Below are positions 55,978-64,000 of a stretch of 64,000 bases of DNA, piece by piece. Below the pieces are notes generated by a model. It ran no database searches. It saw only the letters and a program-made list of their open reading frames with translations, and was not told where the DNA came from. The DNA is from Patiria miniata (lineage: Eukaryota > Echinodermata > Asteroidea > Valvatida > Asterinidae): contig NW_024037075.1 of assembly GCF_015706575.1 (NCBI RefSeq), forward strand, positions 11,655,746 to 11,719,745. The letters are read 5' to 3'. Numbering within the stretch: the stretch's first letter is position 1; the number at the start of each line of letters is the position of its first letter. The position numbers and the translations under genes are program-made.

Positions 55978-58900
55978 GTTGGTGTTTCCCACCGTAGATT
56001 GCCTTAATCGTTAATCCTGCTAAATCTGTTTTCTAATAAAGGTAATCTCTTTTTCCCCAAGAAACTGAAGTTTATGCCATCGCAACTAAGAAGACATGTT
56101 TACTGTGCAGTTGTAACTTCACCTCAAGACAACAACAGGTAAACAAATATCAAATTGTAAATATTTATCTGGATTTAGTTACTTTGAACACAATCCAAAA
56201 ATAAAGTGATGTTATTAATGTGTATAATAAAAACCGACCTGAAATAATTATTGTAAACTTTGTAATCGTTTATTTCTTCTTCTTTTTTTTGGTCAACAGA
56301 TAGACCACTACAAACTGGACTGGCACCGGTTCAACTTGAAGCAAAGGATGATTGGAGCTCCTGCTGTAACCGAAGAACAATTCGAAAATATTTCTGGTTG
56401 GTGTTTAATTTGGAAAAATGATCTTTGATTTAAATACAATAGCTCATGATTCTTTTCCAAATTTGATATGTGGAGGCAATTTAACAAATGTATTGGAAAT
56501 CATGAATTATGTCAAAAGAAAAACGAATAAGTAACAAAACTTATTCGTTTCAAACTGTTACTATCATATGTCATAAAAGTAAATTTCATCATTTTAGGAT
56601 ATGAATATGACAAAAATTTACAGGTTTCTTTGTGATATTTCTCCTGCTTTGTGTGCAGGTGATGTGTCCAGTATTTCTGGGAGTGATTCCTCTACAGATG
56701 ATGACAGCGATAATGACAGTGATCGCTCCCCATACTTTAACTCTGGTTCCCGCACCCCTGACTCACCAAATCTCTCAGCAAAGAGACGGGAGCCAGACCA
56801 TCATGTCAAAGGTCGTAGGCATCCCAAAGTGTTCTTCAGGAATAGCGATGGACAGCTTTTGTCAGTCCAGCGATGCGTATTGCATGGAAAAAGGGTACCT
56901 TTTCCCCTGAACTAAATTGAAATAACAATTGCCATTTTACTTTCATGTTGGCTGATAAATTTTACCAATTTTAAATAATCATTTCCGCTTTTACTTTAGG
57001 ACATGCCAACCACTCAGCAAGAACTTGTTGCTATGGCAACTCAGCTTCCAATAAGGATGAGATGGCTTGTTCTCATGATTGGTGGCGGCCATTTTGCTGG
57101 TGCCATTTTTGATGGGTGAGTCAAGTTTGATCACGGTCTTAACAACAAAAGTTCCTCATTTTCTTTCTTTCTTTTTCTTCTTCTTCTTCTTCTTCTGCTT
57201 CCAAGTTCTGCGCCAACTTCATAATGTTGAAGACTAAGGCACATTGTTGGGTGCACAACATAAGATATGTAAGATCTGATTTTGATTCATTTGATTTGAT
57301 TTCAGGAAGGAGGTTCCTGCCCACAAAACCTTCCACCGCTACACGGTCCGAGCCAAGCGCGGCACTGCGCAGGGTATGCGAGATTCGCAACAGGGCGGGA
57401 ACCAACCGAAGTGAGTACCAACCAGAAAGCACTGTTGGACAGCCATTCGTTGACTCATGATGGACATGTGATGCACTTGTGATTGACATGTGATAGACTC
57501 GTGATCGACTTCTGATGGACTTGTGATTGACATGTGATGGACTTGTGATGGACATGTGATGGACTGTGATGGACTTGTAATTGACATGTGATGGACTTGT
57601 GATGGACTTGTGATTGACATGTGATGGACTTGTGATGGACATGTCATTGACATGTGATGGACTGTGATGGACATGTGATTGACATGTGATGGACTTGTAA
57701 TTGACATGTGATGGAAATGTGATTGACTCATGATGGACTTGTGATTGACATGTGATGGACTTGTGATGGACATGTGATTGCCATGTGATGGACTGTGATG
57801 GACTCATAATTGACATGTGATGGACTTGTGATTGACTTGTGATTGACATGTGATGGACTTGTGATGGACTTGTGATTGACATGTGATTGACATGTGATGG
57901 ACTGTGATGGACTTGTAATTGACATGTGATGGAAATGTGATTGACTCATGATGGACTTGTGATTGCAATGTGATGGACTTGTTAACCTGCCTTTTTTCTT
58001 CTTCCTTTTTTGAAAATTCCAGGTCTGCAGGAGCCTCCTTGAGACGTTATAATGAAGCTGCCCTGGTAGAAGACATCCACGCCCTCCTTGCGTGCTGGGA
58101 CGACCAGATCCGAGACTGTCATCGCATCTTCCTGAGGGCGCCCAGCTACAACAAGAATGCGTTCTTTGGCGGGAAGAACCCTCCACTTGATCGGCGTGAC
58201 GAGAGAATCGTGACCATACCTTTCGCAACGAGGCGGCCGACGTTCAAAGAGATCCAACGTGTTCATGGGTTACTGTCGACTGTGGATTGTTATGGTATGC
58301 ACTAACAATCTCTTGAGGTATCCAAAAATGGATTGATGGCTATTTCTTTGAACTCCTGTGTTGTCTGTCCATAGTGAGCAAATTGGAATGTACGGAATAG
58401 TAGTTGAGTCCTGACAAGTCCATCCCAAGTCAGTTAGTCTCAACTCAAGTCAGAAGCTATTCAAGTGAACCTTGAGAAAGACATTCCTTTGTGCACCCCA
58501 GTTCTGTGTCTCGACTCATGATTGACTTGTGATTACTTTGACTATAGCTTTCAAAATAATGAGGCTGTTTTGGTTTTTTTTTTTACATATTAGGCCCAAA
58601 AAGAAAATAAGTCGGTCTCTGGTCAGTGCGCGCGTCGATTTTAATCATGCGCGTCGACCTTTTTTTTTTCCCAAAATGTTCCGCGGTAGCTCCAACAGCG
58701 CCCTCTATTTCCGCACCTCCTCAATTTTTTTTACCAAAGAGCACCAAGGAATGGGAAATTGCACCAAGGCAAATGATCGAAAGCACCAAGGCAAATTATG
58801 GAGGACACCAATGAACATGAGGACACCAATGAACATGAGGACACCAAAAAAGCAAAATAGTACCCCACCTTGTCTGTACAATCCAAGCTAGAAGAAAAAA

Positions 58901-61900
58901 AAAAAAAGCAAAAAAAAAAAAAAAAATCGTGTGGCCGCGTCAATTCCAGAACTTTGGTCTGACCAGAGACCGAATATTTTTTTTTGGCCTTATGCAGAGT
59001 ACGCAGGCGCGGTTCTACTGGGGGGCTAGGGGGGGCTGTAGCCCCCCCAAAATTTTGTCTAGCCCCCCCAAAATAAATTCCGTAAAAAAAAATTTGCATT
59101 AGCAAAAAGAAGGATTGCATGTGATGTACATGTGAACGGTCTCCCCCTAAAGAAGAAATAGCCGTGACAAGGGTGCATTAGTTAATATAGTGCAAGGGCG
59201 GATCCAGGAGGGGGGGGGGGCAAAGGGGGCCATGCCCCCCCCCCCCAAAAAACGAAACCAATTATCTTTTTTTTAATGTGACATCGCAATTAAGGCAGGC
59301 AATGAGTACACCACCATCTTTTCCTCAAAAACAATTGGTTAAAGTGGTCAGAAATTGCCTCAGATCGCACCACAGAGCATCTAGAATCCAAAAATTGTTC
59401 AGGGCCCTTCAGCGGGCCCCGAACCCCACGCCGTAATTTTTTGGACCCACTTTTTGGGGGGACCAAAATTTGTTTTGGCCCCCACAAAAAAATTGTGTTC
59501 TGGATCCGCCCTTGCTATAGTGTGAATGATTTTAGGATTTTATTGGCGCTCCCCATTGAAAATATGGCATGAGCCCCCCCCCCCCCCCCCCCCCACCACC
59601 TATTGATTTTCGGAGGCCTAAGTGTCTGGAAAAAATAACCGGTCAACATTTCAGCACGCTTCCCTGAAAAAAACATTCTGGATTCACCGTGCTAGCCCCC
59701 CAAAATATTGGCTCTAGAACCGCGCCTGAGAGTACGTGCAACTAATTTTCAAAAGAACGCACACAAACAGTTACATTTTTCACAGTCTGTTCATACAATT
59801 GTTTTTCTTTTAAAGGAAATGCAGTTGAGGCAGAGAGGCGCATAATGGAAGCCCACTCGCCAAAGATTAGCCAACCAAAGAAAACTACAAAGATGAAACA
59901 GGATGAAAATACACAGAAAACTACAGAAGAAGTGGAAAATAGCAAAGGTATGATACAATCAACACAAGTTTCTTCTTATTTCTTTTTTCAGCTTCATCTA
60001 CAGAGAAATGGAAACAGTAAAAGCTTGTTCTACAAGCTCAAGTTTGTGATTCTTAAACAAGATTCACATAGACTTAGATTTGCTTCACAATTTTGTCTTG
60101 AGCATTCAAATTTTGCTGTTTTCCATTTTCTGTAGGGAAAAGATCTGAGAGCGAAGGTGAAGTTGATTTAGTGATGGTTGAAGAAGAGATATCGACACTA
60201 GATCTCCAGGAGTTTGAGACGAATGTCGGGAAACACAAACGACCCAAGAAAAAGAGGAAACCGAGGAAGAAACAAGAAAACAAAGATGGTGAGAACAAAA
60301 GATCTTGGTTTGGTTTAAGAACCATGAACAAAATGGTGAATTGAGTTTCAAAAACAAAAATTCAAGAGTGCAGCAGGCTAGAATGTTGAAACACCTAGAT
60401 AATTTGGGTCTAGAACCATGCTTGGTTAGATTAAATGTCAAAAAAATCAATTGTTAGTCAATTCATTTGGCTTTGCATGTTAATGACTTTGTTGATATTT
60501 CATTGCTTTGCTTGAACAGACCAAGACAAATCCAACAACAAAATGGACGCCCTGTGCGAAGCCTGCAGGAAGGGAGATTGGGACCAGCTAAAAGCTATGC
60601 TGACAAGACCTGCAAATGAAGAGGGTACCAACAATGCTGCTCCAACAATGGAGGGAAAGACGGATGTTGAGGAAACGAGTCAAATTTTGGAAACGAAAGA
60701 TTGCGATTTACCACGAACAGAGCAAAACATTCAACATAAGGGCATTGAAAATAGTATTACCGAGAACGAAACTGCACTCAAACATGCGGCGGAAGAACAT
60801 GGAAACAAGGTTCACGCTTTCGGGAAGGAGGACTCCAATACAGAAGATTTAGCTTTGGAATCTGATGACAAAAGTTTAGCAAATGAGATACAACAAGGGA
60901 AACACTGTCAAAATTCTGAGGTGAAGGACTGTCCATTGTTGCCAGGCAATGAGGAGGGCATGCTGGGTAATCAGCAAGGCATGATGGGTAACGGAGGGGA
61001 TCTGGCAGATGTGGTGAACCGTCCTGTTGATGAGTTGGGTAACACTCTGTTGCACGTAGCGGTCCAGGCAGAAAGGGCGACGATTTTGTGGAATTTGATG
61101 GAATGTGGAGCAGATCCTGCCATAAAGTAAGTTCTGAACCCAACAAAGCCCAACAGTGGAAAAGTTCTACTAGATCTTGTTTTTGTTTCTATGCTCTAGC
61201 TGTTGGTTTCTGATTGATTCGTCTCACTTTGCTGTTGCGTTCTGTAAAACTTTGGCAAAGTAACCCTAAATCTCCATACTTAGTAGATATCCCGCGGTTT
61301 GCCAAGTGTGTGACAAGTATGTTTTTTGGAGTTTCATGAAATCATAAGAATTCAAAGTCTGTATAGGTGAATGAAGTGAATGGGCCAGAAGACATTGTAA
61401 ATCCAGCCTGCACATGTTACTCTTCAGGAATTTGTGCATTTTTATTTTCAGAAACAGGAAGGGCCAAGTCCCGTACGTCCTGTGCAACAACAAGGAGTTG
61501 AGGAAAGAGTTCCGAAGGTTCATGGCTGCACATCCAGGAAAATATAACTACGAGCAAGCACAGGTACAATCAGCTCAATCAAAGTCTTGAAGATTTGAAT
61601 AAACCACGTTTCAACGTTCCGGTCAGTAAGATGTGATCATCTCCAGAGGAAAGTTTCTACTAAAACCTAGTCCACATAGTGAGCCCAGTAGCAATCAAAC
61701 CGGGGTCACTAGAAAAAAACTACTGTACCAACCGGACTTTCACATCATCACAGTCCAATCTTTATGGCCGTTTTTTTGTTGCACACAGATCCCGAGTCCT
61801 TTGACGTCCGACAAGGAAGAAATGCGAGCAGCTAAAGCAGCGGAGAAGAAGAGAATTCAGAAGAAAAACAAGAGGATCAGAGAACAGGTGTTTATCTTCC

Positions 61901-63314
61901 CTTAATTCCTGGCCAATTTTTGAGAGGGACTTTTCTGGAATCTTCCAAAGTTCTCCACTAAAAACTGTCCGCTGTTCTCCAACGAAACATTCTTTGTACT
62001 TTTACCTTTCAAGGGCACCAAACCCATGTCAAGTAAAAGTGGTAGCGTTATATCTTTCTCAATCTTGCAAAATTCTCTAAAACATCGTGGTAGATTTTGA
62101 CAAATGTTGGGGGGGGGGTGCAAGGCTCAATCCATGTTGTGTTTCCATTTCAAAACTCCCATGTGGATGTGGATAACCTGGATTTACTGCAATTTAATTC
62201 ATTGTGGGGAGTGTGGCCTAGTGGTTGGCATTCGTGACGCATGATCGGAGGGGTTTGAATCCAGCTGTTGGCCACATGTGTCCTTAGGCAAGCCACTTTA
62301 CCCTGACTCTCTCCACCAGGGAGTGTAAATGGGTACCAGCATTACCTGGGGAGTAACCTGCGATGGACTTGCATCCCATCCAGGGGGAATAGAAATATTT
62401 TCAGTCCTTTCATGAAAACAGAGATAAATGCCCGTCTCTTGGGCCATTTACTTTACTAACTCTGCAAATTGTATTGAACAGGAGCAAAAGGAAGAGCAGA
62501 AGAGACAAGAAGAGGAGCGGAGGAAGCGAGAGGCAGAGGAAGAGGAGAAACGAAAGTTTGCATCGCTAAGCGACCGAGAGAAGAGAGCCCTAGCAGCAGA
62601 GCGACGATTCCAGGCACAGCTGGCAGTTCAGGGCGCTACGGCAACAGAAACAACCCAACTAAGCAATACCAAGTAAGATTTGTTTAAGATGTGAGGTTTA
62701 AGGAAAAAGTGAAAACAACTTGGCAAATAATGCTCGCAAAGGGCTAAAGTACCATTAAATTGTGGGTTTTGTAGGATTCGAACTGTAGACAACCAGAGAT
62801 GAATTTTACAAGTTTCAATATGGCAGTTTCATTGTGTTTAGAGAATTTCGACGTGGTAGTCGTTCAAAGGGGGTTTCAAACCAGGGACAATATAAAATAA
62901 AAATTATGGGTTCGAGCAGGATTCGAACCACAGACAACTGACATAAATGTTGAAAATTCCACCTCAGCATCTTGGTCCTGGAGGAATTTGAACCACAGAC
63001 ATTCTGCCAAGAAAACTTGAACATTCTAAAATAGTTCTAATAATTGCAGTCAAATGACCCTGGTGGGATTCTAACCCCAAGTTTAACTACTTCCTGCAGA
63101 CTGTGAACATGTGCCAACAATTGTTTCCAAATGGTCATAAATATTGCTTCAAATATTCACTGGTTCCCACTCTGTTCTCCCATTCTGCAGGCGTTGTTGG
63201 TTGTGTGGGACCAGTCTAGTTGGCAAGGTGCCCTTTGAGTACTTGGACTACAAGTTCTGCACCATCCAGTGTGTTAAACAACACAAACAGCAACAGAAGA
63301 CATCAACTACGTGA
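55749..63314 (+). CDS. ANKZF1: ANKZF1 / Vms1 orthologue, complete, 14 coding exons, 849 aa
   Basis: ANKZF1/Vms1 acts in ribosome-associated quality control. It frees the nascent chain from peptidyl-tRNA on stalled 60S subunits and binds VCP/p97. The joined exons give 849 codons and a TGA stop, somewhat longer than the vertebrate protein. Order: C2H2 finger C89-C92-H105-H111; acidic [10 protein letters not shown] linker; VLRF1 domain about 150-380 with [26 protein letters not shown] (Gln274 at the eRF1-like catalytic position), [16 protein letters not shown] and TRRPTF; basic KKKRKPRKK patch; ankyrin region split by a long acidic insert; charged coiled coil; VCP-interacting motif R-x5-AA-x2-R at 777-787; C-terminal CWLCG...FC..QC zinc finger. 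The 55749 start has context ACAATGG; an in-frame ATG at 55731 precedes a probable TTGCAG acceptor. Confidence 0.96.
56062..56138 (+). CDS. ANKZF1: ANKZF1 exon 2: C2H2 finger, Cys pair
   Basis: Encodes [18 protein letters not shown], then NFTSRQQQ. Cys89 and Cys92 are the first two ligands of the Vms1-type C2H2 finger. Phase 1 in, 0 out; donor GTAAAC. Confidence 0.93.
56300..56396 (+). CDS. ANKZF1: ANKZF1 exon 3: C2H2 finger, His pair
   Basis: Encodes [19 protein letters not shown], with H105 and H111 as the remaining zinc ligands. H-Y-K-x-D-W-H-R-x-N-L-K is the signature of this family. Its donor is again G|GTTGGTGTTT, the same ten intron bases as exon 1. Confidence 0.94.
56659..56894 (+). 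CDS. ANKZF1: ANKZF1 exon 4: acidic linker and start of VLRF1
   Basis: Encodes [20 protein letters not shown], then a Ser/Pro/Arg-rich stretch and [19 protein letters not shown]. The SSISGS..S acidic cluster is shared with vertebrate ANKZF1. The last part is the first strand of VLRF1. Donor GTACCT. Confidence 0.93.
57000..57115 (+). CDS. ANKZF1: ANKZF1 exon 5: VLRF1 core strand
   Basis: Encodes [19 protein letters not shown], then [19 protein letters not shown]. The G-G-H-F-A-G-A-I-F motif is a VLRF1 hallmark. Phase 0 in, 2 out; donor GTGAGT. Confidence 0.95.
57306..57410 (+). CDS. ANKZF1: ANKZF1 exon 6: VLRF1 catalytic loop
   Basis: Encodes [17 protein letters not shown], then [17 protein letters not shown]. 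Gln274 in GTAQ is the residue equivalent to the essential glutamine of Vms1/ANKZF1, by analogy with the eRF1 GGQ loop. The active residue is therefore present. Followed by the minisatellite intron. Confidence 0.95.
57455..57985 (+). repeat. 12-bp-based minisatellite in ANKZF1 intron 6
   Basis: About 530 bases made of alternating 12-mers such as ATGTGATGGACT and TGTGATTGACAT, with higher-order blocks of about 24 and over 100 bases. It ends about 40 bases before the exon 7 acceptor. Long minus-strand frames (up to 247 codons of Met-Ser-Ile-Thr-Ser-Pro-Ser-like repeats) are produced by it and are not genes. Confidence 0.92.
58023..58294 (+). CDS. ANKZF1: ANKZF1 exon 7: VLRF1 C-terminal half
   Basis: Encodes [19 protein letters not shown], then [37 protein letters not shown] and the end of the domain. 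R-R-Y-N-E-A, F-F-G-G-K and A-T-R-R-P-T-F are conserved. Its acceptor follows the minisatellite by about 40 bases. Confidence 0.96.
58591..58991. mobile_element. TIR element with GGTCTCTGGTCAG ends, copy 2
   Basis: Same ends and interior as 18347-18694. It has one extra ACATGAGGACACCAATGA unit and longer poly-A stretches. Lies in ANKZF1 intron 7 immediately before the hAT-like element. Confidence 0.75.
59004..59728. mobile_element. hAT-like MITE with perfect 8-bp target duplication
   Basis: TIR CAGGCGCGGTTCTA at both ends (inverted TAGAACCGCGCCTG at 59715-59728). Flanks are AGAGTACG at 58996-59003 and AGAGTACG at 59729-59736. An 8-bp duplication with CAGGCG-type ends is typical of hAT. It contains the nested element at 59193-59514. 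Confidence 0.85.
59193..59514. mobile_element. Second hAT-like MITE nested in the first
   Basis: TIR CAAGGGCGGATCCAG, inverted CTGGATCCGCCCTTG at the end. Flanks ATATAGTG and CTATAGTG (7 of 8 identical). Its interior shares the block GTGGTCAGAAATTGC ... GCGGGCCCCGAACCCCACGC with 9735-9832, so a related element sits in integrin intron 14. Confidence 0.8.
59816..59947 (+). CDS. ANKZF1: ANKZF1 exon 8: charged linker
   Basis: Encodes [19 protein letters not shown], then a Lys/Thr/Glu-rich low-complexity stretch. It is supported mainly by phase, splice signals and position between clear neighbours. Donor GTATGA. Confidence 0.85.
60136..60288 (+). CDS. ANKZF1: ANKZF1 exon 9: acidic segment and basic patch
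   Basis: Encodes [19 protein letters not shown], then [10 protein letters not shown] and [13 protein letters not shown]. The acidic then KKKRK-type order matches the region between VLRF1 and ankyrin in relatives. The basic run could be a nuclear localisation or rRNA-contact patch (inference). Confidence 0.9.
60520..61126 (+). CDS. ANKZF1: ANKZF1 exon 10: ankyrin region with long acidic insert
   Basis: Begins with a helix typical of an ankyrin start ([20 protein letters not shown]) and ends with [17 protein letters not shown] and [12 protein letters not shown], a good ankyrin repeat. Between them lie about 130 residues rich in Glu, Asn, Gln and Gly, with near-repeats [18 protein letters not shown]. 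At 607 bases this is by far the largest exon of the gene. Confidence 0.93.
61127..61451. other. ANKZF1 intron 10
   Basis: Unique AT-rich sequence of 325 bases between a GTAAGT donor and a TTTTCAG acceptor. Nothing else seen. Confidence 0.6.
61452..61563 (+). CDS. ANKZF1: ANKZF1 exon 11: ankyrin end
   Basis: Encodes [20 protein letters not shown], then [18 protein letters not shown]. The P-Y-x-x-x-x-x-K-x-x-R-x-x-F-R-R-F-M pattern is the conserved stretch after the ankyrin repeats. Confidence 0.94.
61789..61887 (+). CDS. ANKZF1: ANKZF1 exon 12: coiled-coil start
   Basis: Encodes [20 protein letters not shown], then [13 protein letters not shown]. The P-L-T-x-x-x-E-x-x-x-A motif precedes the basic/acidic coiled coil in family members. 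Confidence 0.93.
61888..62481. other. ANKZF1 intron 12
   Basis: Unique sequence with a G run near 62110, then SINE A at 62207-62455, which ends only about 25 bases before the exon 13 acceptor region. Confidence 0.6.
62207..62455 (+). repeat. tRNA-derived SINE (family A)
   Basis: GTGTGGCCTAGTGGTTGGC, B box GGTTTGAATCCAG, then TAGGCAAGCCACTTTACCC and GTAACCTGCGATGGACTTGC. Inserted in ANKZF1 intron 12. Confidence 0.75.
62482..62672 (+). CDS. ANKZF1: ANKZF1 exon 13: coiled coil and VCP-interacting motif
   Basis: An Arg/Glu-rich helix runs into [19 protein letters not shown]777-x5-A783-A784-x2-R787 fits the VIM consensus for binding the p97/VCP N-domain. This segment is nearly invariant in the family. 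Confidence 0.95.
62673..63190. other. ANKZF1 intron 13 with repeated B-box-like motifs
   Basis: Four motifs of one kind: GGATTCGAACTGTAGACAAC near 62774, GGATTCGAACCACAGACAAC near 62921, GGAATTTGAACCACAGACAT near 62983, and GGGATTCTAACCCCAAG near 63066. The middle two are very similar. They suggest an old, diverged tandem of a tRNA-related unit on the minus strand. Confidence 0.45.
63191..63314 (+). CDS. ANKZF1: ANKZF1 exon 14: C-terminal zinc finger and stop
   Basis: Encodes [20 protein letters not shown], then [17 protein letters not shown]-x2-C ... F-C-x3-C is the Vms1-type treble clef. Stop TGA at 63312-63314. Confidence 0.95.
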
Positions 63315-64000
63315 TGGCAAAAGAAACATCAAATACATGACAAAAATATAATGGCCACATTGAATTTATGAGTACGAACAAGTACATGGATACTATTAAT
63401 TTATTTCCATCAAGTAAATTCGTGAAAAAGTATTATTTTCTTTGACATATCCACTTTAAAATTATTTATTTATGATGATATATAAATGAATACTACCCCA
63501 AAAACGAAGCAGGTTTTATATTTTTGTGTTAACAATGCATATAATTAAAGTCAAAAACTCATTAGTACATAGAAAATATGTTTTACTTCAAAAGAAAATG
63601 TGTTTATTATTTTACAAATGTCCTAATTTGAAATATTAAGGCCAATTACATCATTTTATGATATGCCAACTGAATTGCAAATCAAAACCACAATTTGGAT
63701 GCTAATAATGTGATCTATTTTGAGCGGAAATGCCAAATTAATCATTTTTACAACATCTGCATGTGCTTGTTAATAAGTGCACAGTCTATATTGGTAGTTT
63801 TGACGGGTGGATTCAATGTGTAATAAAATTATTTTGTGAAGACCACTTGCCACGCATAACTGAATTGGTATTTCATAATTCTTCAATTACCCACAATCCC
63901 TTGCAAAAGATGTCCTTTGACATGTCCCAGAACACTTGCAACATCCTCTCCAGAATATCGGTGTATTTTACAGTTTACTAACGCTTTGCCATTTATCCAG
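63315..64000 (+). other. ANKZF1 3' UTR and downstream sequence
   Basis: AT-rich sequence without coding character. Candidate poly(A) signals are ATTAAA at 63544-63549 and AATAAA at 63822-63827. Either could end the transcript; the second is the consensus form. Confidence 0.5.

Larger units (their letters stand above)
58295..59815. other. ANKZF1 intron 7
   Basis: Almost entirely filled by two transposon insertions (58591-58991 and 59004-59728 with a nested third). The first 300 bases are unique, with a few ACTCAAGTC-like repeats. Confidence 0.7.

Noticed and set aside
57139-57882. Minus-strand open frame of 247 codons (and overlapping 144- and 166-codon frames)
   Set aside because: They consist of the translated 12-mer minisatellite and antisense of ANKZF1 exons 6 and 7; no domain, no splice logic.
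60778-61146. Minus-strand frame of 122 codons
   Set aside because: Antisense of ANKZF1 exon 10; high proline and serine from the complement of Glu/Gly codons.

Overview
The window is nuclear DNA of an invertebrate animal. It has short protein-coding exons with canonical GT-AG introns, long AT-rich introns full of MITEs, foldback elements and tRNA-derived SINEs, many TACATGTA-type palindromes, and many long poly-C/poly-G runs. An integrin alpha gene without an I domain, together with these repeat types, suggests an invertebrate deuterostome, most likely an echinoderm. The species cannot be fixed from the sequence alone. No prokaryotic genes, CRISPR arrays or rRNA genes were seen.

Two genes lie head to head. 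(1) On the minus strand, bases 53305 down to 1976 carry 26 exons of an integrin alpha subunit of the RGD-binding (alphaV/alpha5/alpha8/PS2-like) type. The exons join without a phase conflict into 925 codons: signal peptide, seven FG-GAP propeller blades with calcium loops, thigh, calf-1, calf-2 and a furin-type cleavage site. The last coding exons (membrane helix and cytoplasmic tail) lie left of base 1. (2) On the plus strand, bases 55749 to 63314 carry 14 coding exons (849 codons plus stop) of the ANKZF1/Vms1 orthologue, the peptidyl-tRNA-acting factor of ribosome-associated quality control. It has a C2H2 finger, the VLRF1 domain with the catalytic-type glutamine, a split ankyrin region, a coiled coil with a VCP-interacting motif and a C-terminal treble-clef finger. 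Nothing suggests that the two genes work in one pathway; they share only a 2.4 kb upstream region.

Layout: 1-1975, last visible integrin intron with a three-level nested transposon; 1976-22347, integrin exons 26 to 5 in short introns holding SINEs and MITEs; 22348-36207, a 13.9 kb intron; 36208-38847, exons 4 to 2; 38848-53147, a 14.3 kb first intron; 53148-53305, exon 1 with the signal peptide; 53306-55748, shared upstream region with a TATA candidate for the integrin and a CRE/CCAAT cluster nearer ANKZF1; 55749-63314, ANKZF1, with a 12-bp-based minisatellite in intron 6 and a hAT-in-hAT insertion in intron 7; 63315-64000, ANKZF1 3' UTR and downstream sequence.

The most notable non-genic signal is a four-copy TTAA-flanked MITE family whose central palindrome differs between copies by paired, pairing-preserving substitutions. 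Other notable points are an RGD tripeptide inside the integrin alpha head itself and an acceptor that is also a consensus donor (CAG|GTAAGC).
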